Source of the DNA: Planctomycetota bacterium | GTDB lineage: Bacteria; Planctomycetota; Phycisphaerae; Phycisphaerales; SM1A02 | Direction: 5' to 3' | Length of the DNA: 24,684 bases | NCBI GenBank assembly: GCA_014381385.1 | Contig: JACNLR010000124.1 | Coordinates: forward strand, 1-24,684 | Shown: piece after piece, positions 7,858 through 16,222 of the stretch | Numbering within the stretch: position 1 is the first letter of the stretch | Layout: each line of letters opens with the position of its first letter | The notes under the pieces: generated by a model | What the model saw: the letters and a program-made list of their open reading frames with translations, nothing else | Told to the model about the DNA's origin: nothing | The model's database searches: none | Position numbers and translations under genes: made by a program

Positions 7858-8712
7858 TTATCCTTTAACTGCTCCGGCACCAATGCCTTCGATAAACTGT
7901 TTCTGTGCTGCGAAGAAGAGCACGATGCAAGGAACCATAGTAATGATACTAAGCGCCATCAATAGATGCACATCTTCAACCCCGCTGTACTGCGTTCGGA
8001 AAGAATTAAGCGCAACAGCTAGCGTGGCTTTTTCTTCACTGTGCAAATAAATCAACGGCATCATAAAATCGTTCCAGACAAAGATGAATGTAAAGACTGC
8101 CGTAATCGCGGTAACGGGTTTGCACATTGGTAAAACAATTCGCCACCATATTCCCATCCAGCCCATGCCGTCCACTCGCGCTGCTTCAAAAAGTGATTCA
8201 GGAATTTGCGAAATAAACTGACGGTACATAAATACAAAGAACGCACTTCCAAAAAACGCGGGAACCACGAGTGGCAAAATGGTATCGACCCATCCTATTG
8301 AGCGGAACAAAATAAAGAGCGGAATCATCGTAACTTGTGCTGGCAACATCATCGTTGCAAGCATGAGCAAAAACAAACCGTTTCGTCCCCTAAAATTCAC
8401 GCGAGCGAATCCCATGGCAACAAGAGATGATGACAAAATAGTCCCAACCATCACAAGCACAGTTATCACAATCGAATTTGCAAGCGCATCTAAAAAACCT
8501 TGCCACGGTTGCGTGCCAACTTCGCGCATTGCATTTGCGTAATTAGACCACTGCGGATTGTCCGGCCACACTTGCATTACGTCTCCACCAACAAGTGCAG
8601 CGCCTGCACTTGCTTCTGTCTCTAAACTAAGCACAATCATCCACCACAGTGGAAAGAGCATGAGCAAAGCACCGAGAATAAGCAACAAATAGGTGGTTAT
8701 TTTTTTGCTCAT
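7858..8712 (-). CDS. Sugar ABC importer permease, MalG-type
   Basis: This 284-residue permease has six predicted membrane helices, starting with ITTYLLLILGALLMLFPLWW. It has the EAA loop EAARVDGMGWMGIWWRIVLP that contacts the ATPase, as in MalG/LacG-type CUT1 permeases. A longer frame runs upstream to 8799. The start chosen here is ATG 8712, because it forms an ATGA overlap with the stop of the fused binding-protein/permease gene and puts the first helix at the N-terminus. It pairs with the MalF-like half of the upstream fusion and with the ATPase encoded at 6749-7855. Confidence 0.93.
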   Translation of the reverse strand: MSKKITTYLLLILGALLMLFPLWWMIVLSLETEASAGAALVGGDVMQVWPDNPQWSNYANAMREVGTQPWQGFLDALANSIVITVLVMVGTILSSSLVAMGFARVNFRGRNGLFLLMLATMMLPAQVTMIPLFILFRSIGWVDTILPLVVPAFFGSAFFVFMYRQFISQIPESLFEAARVDGMGWMGIWWRIVLPMCKPVTAITAVFTFIFVWNDFMMPLIYLHSEEKATLAVALNSFRTQYSGVEDVHLLMALSIITMVPCIVLFFAAQKQFIEGIGAGAVKG

Positions 8713-11030
8713 GAGTTCATCGCCTCGTAGTACACATGTTTTTTGCTCATCTTCATAATGACAACGGTCAGTGCTAGCACTATAAGAAGAAGAATCCACG
8801 CCATCGCTGAAGCGTATCCCATTTCGTAGTAATCAAAGGCAAGGTTATACAAGTACAACACATAGAACCGTGTGCTATCTCCGGGTCCGCCACCGGTCAT
8901 TACAAATGCTTGCGTGAAAACCTGAAAACTTCCGATGATTGCCATAATTAAATTAAATAAAATAACTGGGCTAAGCATTGGAAGTGTGACAGCAAAGAAT
9001 GTTCTCGTAGCACTTGCTCCGTCAATATCCGCAGCTTCATAAAGTGACTTTGGAATGTTTTTAAGACCAGCAAGGTAAATCATCATGGACCCGCCAGTGA
9101 CCCAAAAACTCATCAGTGCAAACGCAGGCGGCCCTGCCCACGAAGCATCTTTGTTAAACCACTCTGGAGGCGAACTACTGAACAGAGCAAAAATCGGAGA
9201 GAGTGCTTCGTTCATCAACCCACCATCACTTCTAAACACCCATTGCCAAAGAACGGCAATACCAACGCCAGCAAGAACGCTTGGTAAATACCACGCCCCC
9301 CGAAAGAAATTTATTCCGCGAAGTGATGCGTTCAAAAGTAGCGCACCAATGAGTGCAACAATTTGGCTTCCGGGAACTGCAATAGCTGCGTAATAGAGCG
9401 TCACAACCAAGCTCGTTTTGAATGTTGGGTCATCTGCAAGTAACTGTGAAAAATTATCAAAACCAACAAATCGCGCAGTATCAAGCGGACCAAGCCCACT
9501 CCACACTGACATTGCAAGCACAAACGAAACGATAATTGGAATTGCAAGGAAGACAACAAACCCAATGAGCCAAGGTGAAATAAGCGCGTGCCCCTGCGTA
9601 AGTTTGGGACGAACGATTACGAGCCAAACAACAACACAAAAAATGATTCCAATCCAAACAAAACCCCATGGAGTTTTAGGGAACGAATCGAGAGGTTTTT
9701 CATTCGCTTGCCTTCGTTCCCACCACCCCCGAAAGCTGTCAACCGAGTCACGAACACTTCCGCCAGTTCGCAGTGCCAAATCCATTTGCCTTGATAATTG
9801 ATCTGCAAAGGCAGGGTCAGTAGGCCAAAACGGAACTCGTGCATAAGTTGCCGCTTCCAAATAACCCTTGTCGTTTTCTGGAAGTTGGTCGTCTGTAAAC
9901 GCGTCACTATGCGCAACTTTTATTCTTGTTGGGATTGCGAGCCCAAGTTTTGATTGGCTTGCTTGGGATTCTTCGCCAGTTAACCACTTGAGGACTTCCC
10001 ACGCTTCGTCTTTGTGTTTGCTTTGCTTTGACATCGACCAGCCAACGGTTGCAATCACATTTGCTTGTTTAGAACCACGAGGAAGAACGGCAAAATCCCA
10101 ATCAAATGTTTCAATCGAACGAAAACTCGGTACGACCCATCGTCCAAAAGGACCGACCATCCCTATTTTTCCTGTAAAAAATAACGATGCAGGGTCAATG
10201 CCTTCGGCTTGCGCTCTTGCGAGTGTGTGTTCTTCATCAAATCGCCACCCACGTAGAGTTTTAAGTGCGCTAACAAATTTCGGGTCATCAAGTTGCAAGT
10301 TTGCCCAATCATTATCAAGCGCAACATCCGTTCCATGTGTCCATAAATAGGTACGCAAGATAAATGGCCACGTGACAAACTCCGCGCCTGTGCAATTTTC
10401 TAGTGCTCCAACTTTGCGAGCAGCATTTGCAAAGTCGTCCCATGTCCAATCAGCACTTGGAGCTGGAACGCCGGCACGGGCAAATAAATCTTTGTTCCAA
10501 TAGAACCCAACAGTCGTAAAGTCCTTTGGTATTCCATACAACTCGCCACTTCCTGGCGTGGGAGTACTTCCGGGGTCCCAACGGAACGCATCGAGGGTTG
10601 CAGGGAAGAAATCATCAAATGACATTTCGTTATCTTGTTCTGCAAATGACGAGAGCGGTTGCAGTTGATCAGCAGTAACAAAATTTGGAATGCGGCTGTA
10701 ATCCATATAAAAGATGTCAGGTGGATGCCCCGAAGCCATCATTGTTTGCAACTTGGTGAAGTATTGCCCAGTATCACCGGGGTTGATTCGGTTGATTTGA
10801 ATGGATGGGTTCCGCTGTTCAAATTCGCGAATGGAATCTTCAACAATTGCATCTTCTTGCTGCCCGCCGCCACCTGACCAGTGCATGACTGTAATGACTG
10901 TTTTACCATCTTCGTTCCCGCTTGAAATTGCTCGCCAGCCAACTCTGCCAAAAGCCCAAATCACAAGCAAACTTGACACAACAACAAGAAACCTCGAAGA
11001 CCATTTCTTGAGTTGTCGCACTAGCGCCAT
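8709..11030 (-). CDS. Fused sugar solute-binding protein and MalF-type permease of an ABC importer
   Basis: One uninterrupted 773-residue frame combines two normally separate subunits. An N-terminal anchor helix (about residues 13-31) is followed by a family 1 extracellular solute-binding domain (about 43-435). The binding domain contains ITVMHWSG, ASGHPPDIFYMDYSRIPNFV, LYGIPKDFTTVGFYWNKDLF and a typical EAWEVLKWLTG segment. A linker then leads into a second hydrophobic segment (about 450-470) and a MalF/UgpA-like permease. The permease carries the EAA loop EAADIDGASATRTFFAVTLP and GPGDST before the last helices. The binding domain is therefore tethered outside the membrane and no free binding protein is encoded nearby. 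MalE-MalF fusions are, to my knowledge, rare but known from a few bacteria such as Bdellovibrio. It is the first gene of the operon, divergent from the GH13 gene, with no clear Shine-Dalgarno. Confidence 0.93.
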   Translation of the reverse strand: MALVRQLKKWSSRFLVVVSSLLVIWAFGRVGWRAISSGNEDGKTVITVMHWSGGGGQQEDAIVEDSIREFEQRNPSIQINRINPGDTGQYFTKLQTMMASGHPPDIFYMDYSRIPNFVTADQLQPLSSFAEQDNEMSFDDFFPATLDAFRWDPGSTPTPGSGELYGIPKDFTTVGFYWNKDLFARAGVPAPSADWTWDDFANAARKVGALENCTGAEFVTWPFILRTYLWTHGTDVALDNDWANLQLDDPKFVSALKTLRGWRFDEEHTLARAQAEGIDPASLFFTGKIGMVGPFGRWVVPSFRSIETFDWDFAVLPRGSKQANVIATVGWSMSKQSKHKDEAWEVLKWLTGEESQASQSKLGLAIPTRIKVAHSDAFTDDQLPENDKGYLEAATYARVPFWPTDPAFADQLSRQMDLALRTGGSVRDSVDSFRGWWERRQANEKPLDSFPKTPWGFVWIGIIFCVVVWLVIVRPKLTQGHALISPWLIGFVVFLAIPIIVSFVLAMSVWSGLGPLDTARFVGFDNFSQLLADDPTFKTSLVVTLYYAAIAVPGSQIVALIGALLLNASLRGINFFRGAWYLPSVLAGVGIAVLWQWVFRSDGGLMNEALSPIFALFSSSPPEWFNKDASWAGPPAFALMSFWVTGGSMMIYLAGLKNIPKSLYEAADIDGASATRTFFAVTLPMLSPVILFNLIMAIIGSFQVFTQAFVMTGGGPGDSTRFYVLYLYNLAFDYYEMGYASAMAWILLLIVLALTVVIMKMSKKHVYYEAMNS

Positions 11031-11036
11031 ATGCCC

Positions 11037-11044
11037 ACTATACT
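11037..11044. promoter_or_regulatory. Candidate symmetric (bidirectional) -10 element between the divergent operons
   Basis: The 23-base gap between start codons holds ACTATACT. Read rightward it contains TATACT (11039-11044); read leftward it contains TATAGT (complement of 11037-11042). Both are good -10 hexamers sharing the same TATA. Each lies only 6-9 bases from its start codon, which would give leaderless or nearly leaderless transcripts. Neither gene shows a Shine-Dalgarno, which is consistent. No convincing -35 was found on either side. Confidence 0.35.
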
Positions 11045-11053
11045 CGTTTTTGT

Positions 11054-13015
11054 ATGAAGATAATTATCGCTTGTATTATGTATCTTGCTTCATTGGCGAG
11101 TGCATTTGATATGGAGGTTGCCGTGTTTCGATTACGAACAAATCACAATGTGCAAACGGTGACGGTTGCAGGTGAATTTAATGGTTGGTCGACAACAGCA
11201 AGCCAAATGCACAGGGGCGCCGATGGAACGTGGACAGTTGATTTGGAACTTCCGCATGGAAGGTATCTCTATAAATTTGTTGTTGATGGAGTTTGGCAAG
11301 CAGATCCTGAAAATGAACTGGTGGAAGCCGACGGATACGGCGGCGAAAATTCGGTGTTGTTACTTGGTGTAACTTCAGAAGAAGCCGAAGAACTTGCCAA
11401 GCATGATGATTATGCACTGGATACCGAAACATCATATTCAATCCAAACCCCTGACTGGACAAAAGACGCAATTTGGTACCAAGTAATGGTCGACAGGTTT
11501 CGCGATGGAACGCCCGAAAGTAATCCAGCGAATTTCCGGAGGTGGCGAAGCGAGTGGTACACACCAAGCGAACATGAAAAAAATACAGGACAATCGTTTT
11601 ATGAGTATTTTGTGTTTTCTAGGTTATATGGTGGCGATTTCAAGGGGCTCACGGAAAAACTTGATTACTTAAAAGAACTTGGCGTGAATGCTATTTATTT
11701 GAACCCAGTGTTCCAAGCGGAAAGTCATCACAAATACAACGCAACCAGTTTTGTACACATCGACGAACATTACGGCGGGGGTTTGGACTACAAAGAAACT
11801 GAAGCAAAAGAAGTTGTAAGCGACCCAAGCACATGGGTCTTCAACGATTCCGACAAGGCATTTCTTGAGTTTCTTTGTGAAGCAAAACTCCGTGGCTTTA
11901 AGGTCATTATCGACGCGGTATTTAATCATGTAGGTACAAGGCACCCAGCATTTCAAGATGTCAAAAAGAACATGGGCGACTCGCCGTACTACAATTGGTT
12001 TGATGTGCATTCGTTTGAACCGTTTGAATATGCATGTTGGGCTGGCTTTGGTGAACTTCCATCGTTTCGAAAAGTTGGCGATGGTCTGCACCCAGAAGTC
12101 GAAGAACATTTGTTTGCTGTTACTAAAAGATGGATGGACCCAAACGGCGATGGCGACCCAAGCGACGGAATTGACGGCTGGCGATTGGATGTTCCAAACG
12201 AAATCGCTCCCGGTTTTTGGCGAAGGTGGCGTGAGTTAGTGAAATCTATAAATCCAGACGCGTATATTTCTGGGGAAATTTGGAGTAATGCAAGTTCGTG
12301 GCTAACAGGAGATACATTCGACGCAGTGATGAATTATCAATTTGCGCAAAGTGCACTTCGCTGGGTTGGCGACAACAAACGAAAAATTACAGCGACTGAG
12401 TGTGCTGCAAACCTTGCTAGGTTGCGTAATTCGTATGCACCTGAAGCGACGTACTCCTTGCAAAACTTACTTGATAGCCACGACACCGACCGTCTTGTTT
12501 CAAAACTGTATAACCCAGACAGAGCGTATGATTCTGGTAACCGCGAACAACAAGACTCGTCGTACGACGGAAGCAAACCACCAGAACTTATGTACCAACG
12601 AGCGAAATTACTCGCTCTGTTGCAAGCGACATACGTAGGCGCGCCGATGGTGTACTACGGCGATGAAGCGGGCATGTGGGGTTCAGATGATCCGAACAAC
12701 CGAAAGCCAATGCTCTGGAAAGATATGGAGCCATACGAAGCCCCCGAAACTAACTACGTCGATGAAGAACATCTTGCGTATTACAAACGAGTATTCAATC
12801 TTCGAAAAAACCACGAAGCACTTCGGCGCGGCTCATTCAAAACATACTTGGCAGATGATGAAAAAGATGTTTGGGTATTCATCCGAGAAAGCGATAAGGA
12901 AACAATTCTTGTTGCACTGACTCCATCTTTCAAACCACTAAATTTTACATTCCCCGAAGGAGAGTGGGAGTCCATTTTTGAAACATCAGGTGGTCGAGTT
13001 TGGCTCAAAAAGTAA
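11054..13015 (+). CDS. Secreted CBM48-GH13 cyclomaltodextrinase/neopullulanase-like alpha-glucan hydrolase
   Basis: The protein has 653 residues. Signal peptide MKIIIACIMYLASLASAF is followed by a CBM48/starch-binding domain (about 20-105; VTVAGEFNGWS, HGRYLYKFVVDG), then the GH13 barrel from about residue 135 (AIWYQVMVDRFRDG). Catalytic motifs: DAVFNHVG (D287), GWRLDVPNE (nucleophile D379), ISGEIW (acid/base E408) and DSHDTDR (D477). GWRLDVPNE and YLNPVF are typical of the GH13 neopullulanase, cyclomaltodextrinase and maltogenic amylase group. These enzymes act on maltodextrins, cyclodextrins and pullulan. Export implies it makes oligosaccharides for the importer. It is first in a rightward operon; malQ starts 16 bases before its stop. 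No Shine-Dalgarno precedes the ATG. Confidence 0.9.
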   Translation: MKIIIACIMYLASLASAFDMEVAVFRLRTNHNVQTVTVAGEFNGWSTTASQMHRGADGTWTVDLELPHGRYLYKFVVDGVWQADPENELVEADGYGGENSVLLLGVTSEEAEELAKHDDYALDTETSYSIQTPDWTKDAIWYQVMVDRFRDGTPESNPANFRRWRSEWYTPSEHEKNTGQSFYEYFVFSRLYGGDFKGLTEKLDYLKELGVNAIYLNPVFQAESHHKYNATSFVHIDEHYGGGLDYKETEAKEVVSDPSTWVFNDSDKAFLEFLCEAKLRGFKVIIDAVFNHVGTRHPAFQDVKKNMGDSPYYNWFDVHSFEPFEYACWAGFGELPSFRKVGDGLHPEVEEHLFAVTKRWMDPNGDGDPSDGIDGWRLDVPNEIAPGFWRRWRELVKSINPDAYISGEIWSNASSWLTGDTFDAVMNYQFAQSALRWVGDNKRKITATECAANLARLRNSYAPEATYSLQNLLDSHDTDRLVSKLYNPDRAYDSGNREQQDSSYDGSKPPELMYQRAKLLALLQATYVGAPMVYYGDEAGMWGSDDPNNRKPMLWKDMEPYEAPETNYVDEEHLAYYKRVFNLRKNHEALRRGSFKTYLADDEKDVWVFIRESDKETILVALTPSFKPLNFTFPEGEWESIFETSGGRVWLKK

Positions 13016-14196
13016 ATAAACATTTTGCTAAGCGTTCCTCTGGTGTTTTGTTACACCTCACTTCGTTGCCCGAAGGTAATCTTGGCAAAGGTGCGTACAA
13101 GTTTATTGATTGGCTTGAAAGGGCGGGACAGTCTTGGTGGCAAATGTTGCCAGTTGGTCCAACCGGTAGCGGTGGTTCGCCATACAGCGCACAATCTTCC
13201 TTTGCAGGCGAGCCGTCTATGGTTTGCCAAAAAACAAACGTAGACATGCGCGGGTTTGATACTTGGAAAGAGGAAAACAGTTGGTGGCTTGAATCTTGGT
13301 GTGGTCGGAGTAAACAAAAAGCCAAGGTTCAATACATATTTGCAATGCAGTGGGATCAACTGCGTGGGTATGCGAACAGCAAAGGCATCAAACTGATTGG
13401 CGATGTACCTATTTTTGTTGGTGCTGATTCAGTCGATGTGAAAGCAAACCCAGAACTCTTTCGGTTAAACAGAAACGGAAACCCAACCGTTGTTACAGGT
13501 GTTCCGCCCGATTGTTTTTCAAAAGATGGACAGCGGTGGGGGCATCCACACTACAACTGGAGTGCGCATAAAAAGAATGACTTTGCATGGTGGCGAAATA
13601 GAATCCGAATCAACCTTGAACGATTCGATGTGATTCGCATCGATCACTTTATAGGGTTGCACCATGCGTATGAAATTTCAGCAAGAGCAAAAACAGCACG
13701 CAAAGGTGTTTGGAAAAGAACTCCCGGAAGGGCGTTGCTTAAAGCGATGCAAAGCGAGTTTGGAACGTTACCCTTTATTGCAGAAGACCTTGGGCACTTA
13801 ACTAAACCAGTCGAAAAACTACGCGATGATTTTTGTCTTCCGGGAGTTCGTATTACCCAGCAGGGCATTTGGGACAAGCAATCTCGTGATTATCCGAGCA
13901 ACCATCCAAAACAATCCATTGCATATTCTGGAACTCACGATACAAACACAGCGGTTGGCGCCTTGGGTACTAAAATTAACGATGTACACCAAATAATTGT
14001 TCAAGAAACGCTCAAGTCGCCTGCCTCTATTTCAATTCTTCTTATGCAGGATATCTTGGGTCTTGGTAGCGAAGCACGAATGAATGTTCCGGGAACAATT
14101 AAAGACAATTGGAAATGGAAGTTACAACCTAACCAACTAAGCACAAAAAACGCTAAGTGGCTACGAGAAATCACAGAAGAAGCAAAGAGAATATGA
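13000..14196 (+). CDS. malQ: 4-alpha-glucanotransferase (amylomaltase, GH77), compact form
   Basis: This 398-residue cytoplasmic enzyme (no signal peptide) disproportionates maltodextrins to glucose and longer chains. GH77 hallmarks: SSGVLLHLTSLP start, QMLPVGPTGSGGSPYSAQSSF, GDVPIFVGADSVDV, GVPPDCFSKDGQRWGHPHYNW, nucleophile D215 in VIRIDHFIG, acid/base E262 in IAEDLG, D314 in SGTHDTNT, and LGLGSEARMNVPG near the end. Family members of the Thermus type have about 500 residues. The missing length falls mainly between the N-terminal SPYSAQSS region and FAMQWDQLRGYA, and after the D314 loop. TTG at 13000 is the best start: it has AGGTGG six bases upstream, and the family N-terminus follows at once. 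It overlaps the preceding GH13 gene by 16 bases, and glgP starts with an ATGA overlap at its stop. Confidence 0.93.
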   Translation: MAQKVNKHFAKRSSGVLLHLTSLPEGNLGKGAYKFIDWLERAGQSWWQMLPVGPTGSGGSPYSAQSSFAGEPSMVCQKTNVDMRGFDTWKEENSWWLESWCGRSKQKAKVQYIFAMQWDQLRGYANSKGIKLIGDVPIFVGADSVDVKANPELFRLNRNGNPTVVTGVPPDCFSKDGQRWGHPHYNWSAHKKNDFAWWRNRIRINLERFDVIRIDHFIGLHHAYEISARAKTARKGVWKRTPGRALLKAMQSEFGTLPFIAEDLGHLTKPVEKLRDDFCLPGVRITQQGIWDKQSRDYPSNHPKQSIAYSGTHDTNTAVGALGTKINDVHQIIVQETLKSPASISILLMQDILGLGSEARMNVPGTIKDNWKWKLQPNQLSTKNAKWLREITEEAKRI

Positions 14197-16055
14197 ACGC
14201 ACAAGAAAAATTACGTGACCTTGCAATGGATTTGTGGTGGAGTTGGAACGACATTGCCCAAGCACCATTTTGCGAACTCAACCCAGAAGTTTGGGAATCA
14301 TCTAACCACGATCCAATTGCTGTTCTAGAAGCATCAAAAGAAAATGCAAATAGCGTTGAATCACTCGCAGATGTTGCGTTAGAGGCACGCGAAACATATC
14401 GAAATAATACGAAGCACGACCGATCAAAAGTCGTCGCCTATTTTTGCAGTGAGTTTGCGATTCACGAAAGTATTCCACAGTACAGCGGGGGGCTTGGCGT
14501 GCTTGCGGGTGACCATGTAAAGTCGGCAAGTGATGTAGGACTGCCGTTTGTCGGCATTGGTCGTTTGTATCGCCAAGGGTATTACAAACAAGAACTCGCA
14601 GAGGATGGCAGTACGGTTGTTGTTGAAAAACAATACGACTACAACAATTTTCCAATCACAGACACAGGAAAAACAGTGTCTGTTTCAATTGATGGCGAAA
14701 ATGTCATTGCCAAAATTTGGAAAATGCAAGTCGGAAACAGCGAACTGTATTTGCTTGATACCGATCATGAAAACAACAGTGACGACAACCGCAAACTTAC
14801 GCAAGGTTTGTACAAAGGCAACCCAGAAAGTCGTTTGCGTCAGCAAATATTGCTTGGAGTTGGTGGTGTTCGCGCGCTTCGCGTTCTTGGCATTGAAGTT
14901 GCAACGTATCACTTGAACGAAGGGCATGCAGCATTTGCAAACATGGAACGCATGCGTGAAATGCAAGGAAGTGGAACATCGTTTGACGAAGCTACAAAGC
15001 AAGTGGGCACAAACTCACTTTTCACAACACATACACCAGTTCCTGCTGGGCACGATCGGTATCAACTTGATGATGTAATAAAAGCAATGCAAACGAGTGA
15101 TGACGAACTTGCACTTGGCGTTGAGCCAGATGGCGACGATTTCTGCATGACGGTGCTTGCGCTTCGCACGTCAAGCATGGTTAACGGCGTTGCAAAATTA
15201 CACGGTGAAATTTCACGGAACATGTGGTCGCACATCGACGGCACTGAAATCGGTTCAGTGACAAATGGAATCCACATTCCAACGTGGCGTCATCCGCTTG
15301 CAGAAGCTATCTGCGAAGACAATGTTATGGAAGTACGAAGTGAACTTCGAAGTTTTCTTGTTGATGAAGTTGCAAGAAGGACAGGAACGCAACTCAACAA
15401 AGATGCACTCACAATTGGTTTTGCACGCAGGTTCGCATCGTATAAACGCGCACCACTTATTTTTAGAAATCCAGAACGCTTAGGAACCATCCTCAACAAT
15501 CCAGAGAAGCCAGTGCAACTCATTTTTGCTGGCAAGGCACACCCCGCTGATACAATTGGGCAGAAGTACCTTCAAGAAATAGTGCAATGGTCGAAAACGC
15601 CAGATTTCCACGGGAAGGTTGTTGTACTTGAAGAGTACGACATGGGCGTTGGGCGTTTACTTACAAGCGGTTGCGACGTGTGGCTAAATAATCCAATTCG
15701 TCCGCACGAGGCAAGTGGCACAAGTGGCATGAAAGTTCCACTGCACGGTGGAATCAACTGTTCGATAGCAGACGGTTGGTGGCCAGAAGCGTACGACGGC
15801 ACAAACGGCTGGGTGATTGGTGATGCAAACAAAGACATTGAAATCGGTGCAATTAAAAACGAAGAACGAGACGATCGAGATGCAAATGCGTTGTATGAAT
15901 TACTCGAAAACGAAATCACACATGCGTTTTACAAAGACACACAAGCGTGGAAAGATCGTGCATGGCGTTCCTTCACTACCATTCCATCTCACTTTAACAC
16001 TGACCGCATGGTGCGGGAATACGCAGAGAAATACTATAGAAATACTTCCTTCTAA
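14193..16055 (+). CDS. glgP: Alpha-glucan phosphorylase, short GT35 form
   Basis: This 620-residue cytoplasmic enzyme releases glucose-1-phosphate from alpha-1,4-glucans with pyridoxal phosphate. An N-terminal DUF3417-like segment (LRDLAMDLWWSWNDIAQ) is followed by the phosphorylase core: YFCSEFAIHESIPQYSGGLG, HLNEGHAAF, TTHTPVPAGHDR, GSVTNGIHIPTW, GFARRFASYKRA and the PLP-lysine motif EASGTSGMK (K514). The architecture is that of the short alpha-glucan phosphorylases of bacteria and archaea, not the roughly 800-residue GlgP of E. coli. A longer frame begins at 14157. ATG 14193 is preferred because it overlaps the malQ stop as ATGA and begins at the family N-terminus. It is the last gene of the three-gene glucan operon. 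Confidence 0.94.
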   Translation: MNAQEKLRDLAMDLWWSWNDIAQAPFCELNPEVWESSNHDPIAVLEASKENANSVESLADVALEARETYRNNTKHDRSKVVAYFCSEFAIHESIPQYSGGLGVLAGDHVKSASDVGLPFVGIGRLYRQGYYKQELAEDGSTVVVEKQYDYNNFPITDTGKTVSVSIDGENVIAKIWKMQVGNSELYLLDTDHENNSDDNRKLTQGLYKGNPESRLRQQILLGVGGVRALRVLGIEVATYHLNEGHAAFANMERMREMQGSGTSFDEATKQVGTNSLFTTHTPVPAGHDRYQLDDVIKAMQTSDDELALGVEPDGDDFCMTVLALRTSSMVNGVAKLHGEISRNMWSHIDGTEIGSVTNGIHIPTWRHPLAEAICEDNVMEVRSELRSFLVDEVARRTGTQLNKDALTIGFARRFASYKRAPLIFRNPERLGTILNNPEKPVQLIFAGKAHPADTIGQKYLQEIVQWSKTPDFHGKVVVLEEYDMGVGRLLTSGCDVWLNNPIRPHEASGTSGMKVPLHGGINCSIADGWWPEAYDGTNGWVIGDANKDIEIGAIKNEERDDRDANALYELLENEITHAFYKDTQAWKDRAWRSFTTIPSHFNTDRMVREYAEKYYRNTSF

Positions 16056-16222
16056 CGAGTTGACCTGTGCCATCTTTTGAGTCAATTTTGACACCCCGAT
16101 TGTATTCGTAAGAGCTTTACAGAGCATCAGAGAGCACTTTTTACAAAAAGAAGCAGAAATCACTTTCTTTTTATTTGTTTTCGGTGGCTCACCATGCAAT
16201 TTTATGGTTCAAGGAGAAAACT

